DNA of 27,403 bases from positions 1-27,403 of the forward strand of contig ATSW01014081.1 in the NCBI GenBank assembly GCA_000444245.1, read 5' to 3'. Numbering within the stretch: the stretch's first letter is position 1; each line of letters opens with the position of its first letter. The notes beneath the pieces were generated by a model. The model did no database searches and was not told the DNA's origin. It worked only from the letters and a program-made list of their open reading frames with translations. The position numbers and the translations under genes were made by a program. This DNA is from Botryllus schlosseri. Lineage: Eukaryota > Chordata > Ascidiacea > Stolidobranchia > Styelidae. Below are positions 9,361-19,700 of this stretch, in pieces.

Positions 9361-11291
9361 CCAATTGCATATGGTAACGTAAAAGCTAGTGCGTGAGCCT
9401 TTACTTTCCATTGACAATAACCTCAGCGGACCGCGCGCTGAACGGAGGCGATTCTATTCGGATTAGTAGCACAGTGCATAACCCCGTACGCTGTGTGGTC
9501 GCGAAACACGTGGGTAATATGACATTGGAATTCTCCGGAACAAGTGCCCGTGCGAGGCTCAGCTGTTTGCAGACCGACAAGCCAAACTGAAATAACTACT
9601 GTTTCTATACGCTTCGACTCTACGGAATTATCTATCAAAATCAATTGGACATGTCTGGGGTCCTGTTAGTCGGGCGTTATCAATACGATGTCTCAAAGGC
9701 GAAAGGGCATGCTTATTTATATTTGTCACGCAATGACAGATATTAGCGATTGTCATCTTTAATCTTTCGCGAGATATCGAGACATCATCTGATTCTAGTA
9801 ACGTATATTTCCGCATGCTGCCTTTATAAGCTACAGACCGAGAAATCTGTACTTTTCAAACGAAACCCTCAGACTCCGATGAATATGCAATTGTTCTTGA
9901 GGTATTGCACATCTACGTGGTCAATCAAGGTAGTCTATGTTGTTGCTCAAGTACTAAAAGTAAACCTGTGAACTTCTACTCAACTACAATTAGGAGTAGA
10001 ATATAATGATCTGTAAGTATAGATTTGTCCTAAGGGTAACAGCATGATTTTTGCAGTTAATAGGAGGGGGAGGTGGCAGAGTTCGAAATTTCAGGGTGCA
10101 TCTTTGCGAATAACGTAAAATTACAAATATCCAACGAAACACAAACAGCAATTTGGGAAAGTATTACATTTACCGTGATGTAATGGTTCTTTCGCCAAGT
10201 ACTTACGATGATTTAAATTCATAGAAGTGATGCAACCAAATCCCAAAACTACTTTCTACTTAACAAAATCAAAAGCGCCAGAAGGGAGTAGTTTTTACCG
10301 AAAATACTGTTTAGTAGAAGTGGAAGTATCAATAGTCTTAAATATAACTTCTTCAGTAAGTATTTCAAGTACGCTAGACTTACTTGATGTCTCGGGAAAA
10401 AATGTAGAAGTGACCAGTGACCAGCCCTGATTATAAATAACCAGCTACGGGTGGCCACAGTGTTCGGAAATACAGCAACCGTTTCAAAGGAATCACCACC
10501 ATCCGTAGCAAATACAGTGCGTTCACAGAAACGTTACAGCAACAACGGGTACTACAATAAGCTCTTTGAATGCCGAGCTAACAGCACGGCTGCGTTGACA
10601 CCGCGCAGCCGCAAAGGGAGTCGCAAATCCCGAGGAAACCGTCGACCGTGGCGGGCAGCCGATTAAATTTCACAGGCAACGTTTGCGACTTATCGCGAGA
10701 AAGATTACCTTTCGCGAGGAATTCATAAACATTAAACACGGATATGGTTTTGGTATGCTACACCAGCACTTTCACGCTGCGTCGGCGTATTATTTTTAGC
10801 AGCCGTCGCGCGGTAGATCTTTGATCGCGCGCGCCTAATCCAATAAATGTGGCACTTGAAAACATGGCTTTTAGTCAAAGTTGTCAACGGGCATTCTCAA
10901 ATTAATTACGGCCAACCAACGCACGCCAAAAGCAAGTAGGCTAGTAGAATTGTGTATGGATTCACTGCGGTTTTGCCGAGAGTTTAACAAAGAAGAAGAC
11001 TAATGTTTTGTCAGATAGGAACGATCTTTTTACATTTAATATATTGCCTGAGTCATTCGTAGGCATTTTGGATGAGCTTCAAATACTCTATAGTTATGAC
11101 TGCATTACGCTCACGAGCACATTTAGGTGGGAACGGGGCACAAGGTTTTTTTCCCAATGAATGTTCAAATTAAGATTGCTGTGCAGTATGAAAACAAATT
11201 ATTTTTTTTCGATATCTTATCTGCAAAGATATTTTAGGTTGCGTCATTGTCAACTCACCCAAACATTGGCTCCAACATTGTGAACGACTTT

Positions 11292-11315
11292 TCAGGGATC
11301 ACTAGATATCCCTGA
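11292..11315. repeat. Palindrome TCAGGGAT-N8-ATCCCTGA
   Basis: Perfect 8-bp arms flank the spacer CACTAGAT. The arm sequence CAGGGAT is shared with the longer palindrome at 12867-12896, 1.55 kb away, which suggests a common source such as a transposon terminus. Confidence 0.7.
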
Positions 11316-12866
11316 CAACGAACTGATGTAATTGAGTGAAATATACATTGCACTGTGGTGACGTTTCTGGTTCTAATCATGGCCTATCAGGCCATGGCCT
11401 ATAAGACAATTTGAGGCAACACGTATTTGCCAAGAAATTACACGTACAGCGGACATCTAGGATCTAACTACCACTGGTACCGTAACGGTGACGTTGACGT
11501 TATCTAAAATGTCAACTCTGATGTTTCAATATGTCAGAGTCGGGGAAAATCAAAGTTATCATAACTCGATCCAAAATGACGAAAGGACCGGGCCGCTGTT
11601 ATGTGTGCACATTGCACAATTGCACATTGCACAAATTTACGTAGTGATAATATCGCTTGAAGTTGCTGCGTTAATAGGGATAATGCGAACGCGTTAATGT
11701 CAAAGAACACGATTATTGATCAGCGAACCATAGCGAAGCATGAAATTGGATTAAGCGTGTAACGTGCATCGACTTTGTATCGTTCAACGTTGTTCATCCC
11801 ACTCTACCCTGTCATGACCGCATCAGACAGACTTCTATATCATGCTCTAAGAAACCTATAAACTGTAATTAGAGCGCAGCAATATTTTTCAGAAATTATG
11901 ACCCGCATACGTACTCAGTGTACATTACAGTCATGCATGCACTAGCGCGACTGCGAAACTGGCTATTAAACGTATTTTGGGTAAATATACACATCATTTG
12001 TTTCGGAGCCCGTACTATTAATCAAGCTAGATGGTCGACTAAACTTGTCCAGACGAGGATGAAAGCATATCAAAGCAAAATTCAACTGTAACAGCCAATT
12101 ATTACATGTAGGCATCACAATTGCTCGAAAACTGCATATGGGCGTGAGGGCGTCCACGAAAATGATATACTAGATTAGATACAACATTGCGTACGGGTAG
12201 TACCAAATTCCTAATTCGGTTTGTTGCGTAGTTATCGGCCTTATGACGTCATATATCATCCGTGACCTCATTATTAGATATATTTTAGAATTCACAGATA
12301 TATCGCCGAGAGACATAGGCGTCGATACAGGTTATTCGATAACACCCTGACTCCAATATAGTGTGGCGGAAAAACACTCCGTCAGAAAAATAACCGGAGA
12401 TACATTTCAGAAGCGGCAAAGGTGCCAGATTAATGAAATCGATTACTGTATCATCTCATAATACGAGTCTTGATTAGGTATAACGTGATATTCGGCATCT
12501 TCACAAAAGGTAAGCGGACACTTGTCATCTGGGAATACACCGATCGAATATAAAACAGACGTAGAGAGGGCAGTTATGTGTCTACCAGTATAGCTCAAAA
12601 GAGTCTAACCAGATGCCCCGGTCATATCAGTCAAGAGCAAGGAATGCATATAAGCGACAATATAAGACTCGCGCATGTAACACAGACTAAAGCAAGCCTG
12701 GTTCTATTAGTTTTAACCGTACAAGGGTATTAACGATGCGTATTTTAGAACGGGCTGTGCCTTCCTAATACCGTACACAAGATAATCAGCACTTACCGTC
12801 TGCCAAATCCGAGTCACTGAAACAGAAACACATATGCGTTTAATCTCAAAAGCCGTACGAACAAGA

Positions 12867-12896
12867 CAGGGATATATAGAGTTCTATATATCCCTG
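12867..12896. repeat. Perfect 14-bp-arm palindrome with 2-bp centre
   Basis: CAGGGATATATAGA, then GT, then its exact reverse complement. Such a tight hairpin is unlikely by chance. It could be two terminal inverted repeats left head to head after deletion of the transposon between them, or a hairpin-forming locus. No flanking target duplication is apparent. Confidence 0.85.
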
Positions 12897-13624
12897 GAAC
12901 AAAAGTTGTACAAATGAAATCTGCTGAGTTTTGTTGTACGTGAGTTTTTAAAGTCGCAAGTTGTGGTATAGTACTGTGACTTATGTTCAAAGGCTTCCAG
13001 GACTTGAAAACTTATTGAAGGGAGAATTTGCGTCAATAAAACTTCACACCAGGCACATACGATACGTTCAAGCCCGGGCGTTTTAACGACAACATAGGGA
13101 TCCGTGTACGTTTACCAAATAACCCCGCAACGCTCCGGTAACTTAAACCCGCGCCCTTTACAGAGCCCACACGAAGACCATAGAAACATTACCCAAGTAC
13201 GATACGATTTCCGGCCCCGCTACGACGCGAAGGGTACGCTACGCGACTAACTCTCATTATGCAGACAGGTTTTGGCAACCTCTGCACTTGACCCCAACGC
13301 GCACAGTTGAAACAGGGCATATCTTCACATACACCTCGATGCAAGGCTTTGTAATGAAGGTGTTTATCGTTAAATAGAAAAGAAATATGGCATTCATAAT
13401 TCATCTATCTGACCCGGGTCATACTGCGATTGGCGCTCGATGAAAATTCCCACGATAATTTACTGCAAGAATGTTAGAATTTATGATGCTAAGAGAATAT
13501 GCACGTGAGTTTTGCTTAAGTGAAAGAATGTATAAAATATGGTACATCAGTACATGCTTTCGAACTTTCAAAAGAGGCCAATAGTTACGTTTCGTCACGC
13601 AAACGAGTCGCACATATTCTACAT

Positions 13625-14148
13625 CAGTGGTTTTCAGCGGTCGGTGAAAGTACGAATAAATGTATTACAATTTCGTGCCTCAATTGCAAAATGAAGGAAG
13701 TTTGACGCTTGTCCATTAATAAGGGAAACATAAAAATTTGAAACTGTTTTAGAAATTTGTAATGTATTTTTCTTCGCGATGTCGCAATACAATATAGAGT
13801 TCATGATCTATACTTTGGACTTGGCGTACGTCACAATACGGAAAGTTGACGAGATTAGGCAGCATAACAGGGGCTAGCAAACAGCAAGTCAGAGCAACCA
13901 AAATAATCCGAACAACCATTATAACAGGCGTAATATCAAAAGGACAGCAGTAAATTTCTCATCAGTCCCCGCAGTCCCGCAGTCCAGTCCCCGCAGTGCA
14001 GCATTTACTTCGAGATTCATATTTCATACATTTGTCATAGATAAATTCTGGATTAATTCTGATTTCTGATGGTTCACCCCACCGGTCCGCAAAATCAGTT
14101 TCAAAATTTTACCGACCCGCAAACTGAAAAAAAGGTTGAGAACCACTG
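13625..14148. mobile_element. Non-autonomous hAT element
   Basis: The left end reads CAGTGGTTTTCA and the right end, reverse complemented, CAGTGGTTCTCAACC, a very common hAT terminal repeat in animals. Subterminal ACCGGTCCGC and ACCGACCCGC words are also typical. The flanking octamers TTCTACAT (13617-13624) and CTCTATAC (14149-14156) match at 5 of 8 positions, all differences being C/T transitions, and fit the NTCTANAN target preference. At 524 bp with no transposase coding it is non-autonomous. A short CCCGCAGTCC simple repeat lies near 13966-13995. Confidence 0.8.
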
Positions 14149-14156
14149 CTCTATAC

Positions 14157-15268
14157 ATCGGTTCGGCCGTGGCAATTTGATGTTATAAACAGATATGCGA
14201 CAAAATTGGCGGGTACGATGGAAGCTTTGATCTGAAATTCAGTGTAAATTGCTTCGCCGACGCGGTTTCAGTTTCAAGCCTGTGTCATACATAAACCAGT
14301 TGTTACAGCGTCTCGAACTTAGTGCTCTCGACCGAACTATCACGATACGCGAGGCCGTGAAAATCACACGGGCCTGTCTTCGTTGTATGGTCTTACAGGA
14401 GGCCTACGACAACTGTTCAAGTTTTATGTTCCGACTGTTAAGTCCCGACAAAAAGTGGGAAGTTGAACCACCTTGTTGCTCTTTCATGGGAATACTATCA
14501 TATCGCGCAACATACACATGAATAACATGATCAGTTGAGTGTTCCTTGATCGTGAAGATACCGTTTTATACCATACTGCCATTCGGGCCGCTTATAGCAG
14601 CAGAAGGTGTAGCATGGACGGAGAATGAACATTCTAAGACGTCCTTGCACGCTTCGAAACAAATAGGCTATACATATTATACAACAGGACAGAACACTCA
14701 ACGATAGGATGGGTCTGCACCTGACCGAATTTTGATGGTGTTCGCCTGTGTCCCGGTCCCCTCCAACAACCGTGGTGCCTAGCGATAATTTGTGGCATCA
14801 AATCACAAATCCGCTCCGCGGGGGGACTTCTATAGAACTTCAGTGCCATAAGTCGATGAACGCGTCGATGATTCACCACTATGTATTTTCAAATCAGACT
14901 CCCGCTTATGTTGGAGAGGCTTAGCCCACGCTACACTCAGCAGAGCCATCGCATTGTCCAATAAATACCCGTAACGACAGGCCGTACAAGCATTTTCAAA
15001 AAGTAAACTAGCCATGACTCAATTACAAAGGGATTACTACCAGCATTCCAGAAAAATATTTTAGGGCTTAGCTGAAAGTGGTGGGCATATTCGTGTGCGG
15101 TGGACGAGATTTGTTTAACTCGCACCGGGCATATTTCGAGGGGAGAAAGGGGCATAACGCCAAGCCCGTAAGCTTAGCATTTTCTTTACAAGCCCTTGAG
15201 CTTATTGACATAATGATATTACAATTGACTAGGGATTAAATAGAATTCTCGTAACATGTTTAACTTAC
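14157..15268. other. No gene recognised
   Basis: Complex sequence. A 90-codon plus-strand frame at 14249-14521 and minus-strand frames at 14634-15155 show no known motif or plausible exon borders. Confidence 0.4.
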
Positions 15269-15332
15269 CCGTAATCGTCGTCGGTCTCGTTGGACGCGGT
15301 GGTGACATCGATGTCGACTGATGCACTGTTAC
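15269..15332 (-). CDS. Candidate 64-bp exon, perhaps of the Ig gene
   Basis: On the minus strand the segment is bordered by acceptor CTTTTTAG and a perfect donor GG|GTAAGT. One frame reads NSASVDIDVTTASNETDDDY, an acidic Ser/Thr stretch with a possible N-glycosylation site, as in linkers of secreted or receptor proteins. Its third codon positions are strongly C-rich. That frame ends in phase 2 and cannot join directly to the Ig exon at 2282, which needs phase 1, so an exon would be missing between them. A second open frame (VTVHQSTSMSPPRPTRPTT) would join in phase. Coding status and gene assignment are uncertain. Confidence 0.3.
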
Positions 15333-15779
15333 CTAAAAAGAGTTCAAGTTATTCGTAACAATTTGAGAAATAAGGATGGGTGTCACTGGTCAAACGCGGA
15401 AGGATAACCATGTCGTGGAACCCCGTTTGATGCCCACGGGAGCATTATGAGATACGCGATCTTTCGAAGTCATTATCTCCGCTAGTACATATTCCACAAG
15501 TATTAGTAACCAACCACCAGTGACTCAACGCTACGGACTATTTCCTACAAAAAACGTTAGGAACTGCGCAACACCGGAGTATAGTTTCGGGAAGATGGCA
15601 CCAGCATGTGAAGTCGGCCAACGGTGTTGATAGTGTTTGCCACATTTGACACCGAGTTCGCGAACATTAAATTTGCGATGTGAATTCAACGGTTTATTAG
15701 TTAACAATGTTGTAAATTTCACCGTTTAAATTCAAGCTGCGAAAAACTGAGAATCGGCTTAAAACGCATAGTTTGACTA
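15333..15779. other. No feature recognised
   Basis: No open frame, repeat or RNA gene is supported here. Sequence grades into the AT-rich repeat at its right end. Confidence 0.4.
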
Positions 15780-16160
15780 GATAATTATTAGCTCCCTCCC
15801 TAATTAGAATAATTAACACGAAGTACGGGTAATCTAATTTGCGAAATTTTTCTTCAGCTCTTTGCTCTAATTCTAATCTAAGTTGCGAGATGTTTCTGTG
15901 CATCAATTTTAATTCTAGTCCAACTCCTGCTTGTCCTGTAAATGCTAAAGGACAACTGTATGGTGCCTAACGATGGATGCTTGCCGTACAGAAATTTGCT
16001 ATTCTCATGCTCATGAGATCGAACTAACTGATATGAAGTGAACTTGATTCAATCTACATGTTTTTGCGAATACAGTAATTCTAATTCTAAGCTAATTTGG
16101 AAAAAACTATGTAGCTATAATTCTATTGTTTATCTAATTTGCAAAACAATGTGTAGATAC
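15780..16160. repeat. AT-rich dispersed repeat, copy B
   Basis: Carries GTAATCTAATTTGCGAAA, TCCTGTAAATGCTAAAGGAC, ATTTGCTATTCTCATGCTCA, TTGCGAATACAGTAATTCTA and TATAATTCTATTG in the same order as the copy at 19440-19945. It is non-coding and lies about 0.6 kb upstream of the UBFD1 start. Confidence 0.7.
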
Positions 16161-16234
16161 AGTCCATCCTCAAGATTACCGGACCACGACTGACCTATCG
16201 ATCTCGCTTCCCATGACATGCCGCCCTATTTCTT

Positions 16235-16437
16235 GTCGCTTTCTTTTTCTATACTATATTCTATACTTTCATTCAGTGTGCATGCCTCCTCTTTACAACG
16301 CCTAGGCCAAGGTGGGTGTCAGATTCCATAGACAAATCCAAGTCGCTTCGACATCTTCCTGTCTATTCATTGTATCGCATTTTTTGTGGTGTATTGAACT
16401 GATAAAATTGCTAATAAACCAATGATGATGATGATGA
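16235..16437 (+). mobile_element. SINE/LINE 3' tail with (ATG)n end
   Basis: TTCATTCAGTGTGCATGCCT, CGCCTAGGCCAAGGTGGGTG and CATTGTATCGCATTTTTTGT match, in order, the reverse complement of 21105-21290. This shows a shared retroposon 3' tail. It ends in AATAAACCA and an ATG microsatellite (16422-16437), as 3' ends of some LINEs and their SINEs do. No tRNA-like head precedes it here, so this copy is probably 5' truncated. Confidence 0.7.
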
Positions 16438-16461
16438 TAACGGATAAGATTGTTGAAACAT

Positions 16462-16555
16462 AATGTTCCTTTCAATTCTCTACTGGTGGCTGACGATTAC
16501 CCATGACGAATGTCAGCCAAAATTATTCGGGTTGATTTCAATGAGAATATATTAT
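16462..16555 (+). repeat. Hairpin-bearing ~90-bp dispersed unit, copy 2
   Basis: Reads TTTCAATTCTCTACTGGTGG, CTGACGATTACCCATGACGA and TGTCAGCC, then ATTATTCGGGTTGATTTCAA. It lies about 230 bp upstream of the UBFD1 start codon, so it may fall in or near that promoter. Confidence 0.8.
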
Positions 16556-16672
16556 TCCTGAAGTTCTGTACCGCCTAAAGTCTATCGCAAGTTCTGCCTG
16601 TTGAGTGATCCGCTCGTTTCGCCGTTTAGTGTTCGCCGAAAATCATGCTGTCATGCAGAACGCAGATTAGTT

Positions 16673-16678
16673 TATAAA
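16673..16678 (+). promoter_or_regulatory. Possible TATA box of UBFD1
   Basis: TATAAA lies about 110 bp upstream of the UBFD1 start codon. Its position would fit a short 5' UTR, but the word is common in AT-rich DNA and no initiator is evident. Confidence 0.2.
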
Positions 16679-16786
16679 GCTTAATTTACCACATCCCCCT
16701 GATTACGGACGGTATAAGACTACCTTTATATCGGTTAGTTCCTCTCAATACCGGTATATAGCTTTTTTAAGTTTTCGTAAATTACG

Positions 16787-19700
16787 ATGAGCGATGCAGC
16801 CACTTCAGATCCACAGGGCGAAATCAAACATGACGAGGTCACAAAGTGCAATCCTGATATGAAGAGTGGAGATAATGCCATGGAGATTTCCGAAAAAAAT
16901 GGAAGCGATCCAGCTACGCAAACGTCTGATGTTCCGTGTGAAATTGATCTTACCGAGAAAGTAACATTCACATTAGTTTATAATAAGGCCAAGCACAAAA
17001 TCGAATGGCCCTTGAATGATAAAGTATCTTCGTTGAAACACCATATCCATACATTAACGAAAGTGCCACCTCCTATGCAAAAGCTTATGTACAGAGGTAT
17101 GTAAATTATTCTGATTAATTTTACACTTTTGTGATCGATTACTGTTGTTTTACGCAGGTATGTTGAAGGATGCAAAAACTCTACGCGAGAGTGGCGTTAC
17201 GAATGGTGTAAAAATGATGGTCATCGGCTCAAAACTTGTTGATGACATGACTGTGGATACAGTTGAAAAAGAAGACTCCGGCCCGTCCGGATCAAGTTCA
17301 AAAAATGAAGGGGAATCATTGTGTACTGTGAAGCCGCACTCCACCGTAAGATGACGTCTATCCAGGGTTGTAACCAAGTCACATGGCTCCGAGTCACAAG
17401 TCAATCTCACTTTTATAGTTTTGACTCGAGTCAAGTCGAGTCATTTTTACTTCACCACCGAGTCAAGTCAGAGTCATCGAGCAGTGGGTCGAGTGTCGAG
17501 TCCAAGTCATGGTATAATGACTCGAGTCCGAGTTCAAGTCATTGTGTTGACTGCTCAGTTTCCAGTTAAAGTTTTGTTAATCCCACTTTTTATAGCTCTG
17601 TTTGGTGATATCGAATGGTTCGAATGTATGATACACTAATTTTCCTCCCTTTTAGCAGTTTTTGCTCGCATTTTCAAGTACCAGTACCAATAGACGAAAT
17701 CCCAAGAGTGTGGTTACTTTACTTACTTTATTTCTCTTCGAAAATACAATGAAATCTCGGTCTCGGCCGTCTGAGTCTCGAGTCATGCGCAATGACTCGA
17801 GTCCAAGTCGAGTCAATACACAGATTGACTCGAGTCGAGTCATTTCGGTATTTTGAGAAAATGACTCGAGTCAAGTCGAGTCATCAGAAAATCGTGACTC
17901 GAGTCGGACTCGAGTCGAGTCATGACTCGAGTCATTGCAACCCTGCGTCTATCTTATCAGCAAGACGCAACTTCTCATCAATTATCCTAGAATATGATAG
18001 TTTTCAACTGCCCGGTGCATAAGTTCCAGCAAAAACCATGGTTGTATTGTAACCGATTCACAAAGTTCTGAGTCACAAGTCAATGTTACTTTTACAATTT
18101 CGACTCTAGTCAAGTCCGAGTCATAGTCTTGAGGTCCGAGTCCAAGTCATAGTGTTTACTGTTCATTATCGAGTTCAAGTCAGGTTTAACTCTTTTTTGA
18201 AACACTTGAGTGATGTAGAAGGCCTCGCATTCATAATATACTCACTTTTATCACTCTTAGCATGTTTATATAAACAGATAAAAGACATTTTCTAGGCCTA
18301 AGTGGCCGAGTCGATACACAACGCGGTTCAGGTCACGTCGAATCATTTTCCGGTTTTAAGAAAATGACTCAGATCATCGAAAAATTGCAACCAGGGTCAT
18401 GTCATTACAACCCTGCAGAAACCTACTTCCATAACTCTTCATTCTAGTGGTTTTTAATGATAAGTCACTCGATATTTGCCTAGGAATGGCAATGGTTAGA
18501 TATCAACTCTGTAGCATGTCCAGATACAAATACCGCACAGTATGCATGGTCTGTACTTGATATATGCACGCTGGATGAACCCAGACATGATGTATGGGGG
18601 TAATGATATCTGACTATATCCACAGTACTGATCTCTGTACCTGCTAATAGTATAGGCCTATCCGTGGAATCGTATTTATAACTTCTAACAATTGATTTCC
18701 TTCCCTTCAGATAATAGAAAAGGGTATCCCAGATGATGCAATGCCAGGATACGTCAACGGTCAAGAAGTCTTACCATCTTTCCCTTTGAAAGGGTTGGTG
18801 AATATGAAAAGCAACAAGGTATAGTGTGATGGAAATCTTCCATTGCGTGTTCTTGAAATTTTGACCGAACTCTTTGTGGTGAATATTTTAATTCATGCAT
18901 TTGTGTTGAACTGTTGATGTTGATATCGATATAACCCAACATAATTTTGTTCGAAACCCACTCAGTAGGGTTACCTGCCGTCCTCTTTTAAGATGATTCG
19001 TACTCTTTATGATTTTTTTGTAAGTGTCCTCGAAGGACGCCCGAATGTCCTCTTTTTGCGAAGTTTATTTTATTTTTAATTACGGTTAAACGTATGTGAA
19101 AATTAGACTTTTAAGTCAACACCACTAAATTTAAGTTAAAAGTGGGTGAATTTGGTGTCGAATAAAAGTGATGACCTTTGTTTTTTGTCAACCAACTACA
19201 AACTCGGAATAAATTTACCTATTTTACCGGATTTTACTCCGCTCTTGTGAGTCTGAAAATTTTGCAAAAGATGTCGTCTTTTCAGATTCCGAAAATATGG
19301 TAACCCTACCACTATGAGTACACTACACTTTGACGTCAACTTTGCACAAATACTAGCATCAAGTGTGTTCTGTATCGACGGTCTGCCAGATATGTTTGAA
19401 CTACAAAATTAATCTGCGTAACTAACCCATTCGTTTCAAATCATAATGATTTTGTGACAAATTTAATTTGTGAAATCTTTCTATTCTCTCATTTTACTGC
19501 TGGTCTAATTTCCAGTATTCCTGTAAATGCTACTGGAGAACAGTATAGTGTGTAATGAGCCAAGCTTGCTGTACACGCGTTTGCTATTCTCATGCTGATA
19601 AGAATGAAGTACGAGTCTGTATTAACGGAACTTGGTTCAATGTCCAAGTTTTTTGCGAATTCTGTAAACTGAATTCTAAAAACTGTGTAGTTATAATTCT

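Larger units (their letters stand above)
9361..13616. other. Long stretch without recognised genes or transposons
   Basis: More than 4 kb of complex, mostly single-copy-looking DNA. It holds only small items: the palindromes at 11292-11315 and 12867-12896, ATGGCCTATCAGGCCATGGCC near 11383 and a TGCACATTGCACAA dimer near 11610. Open frames are all short and featureless. It could be a long intron or 5' flank of the minus-strand Ig gene. Confidence 0.45.

Noticed and set aside
12244-12251. Perfect CRE-like palindrome TGACGTCA.
   Set aside because: No nearby gene start, and an 8-bp word is expected by chance now and then in this much DNA.
14249-14521. 90-codon plus-strand frame starting near the non-autonomous hAT element.
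   Set aside because: No similarity to transposase or any family I know, and no exon borders.
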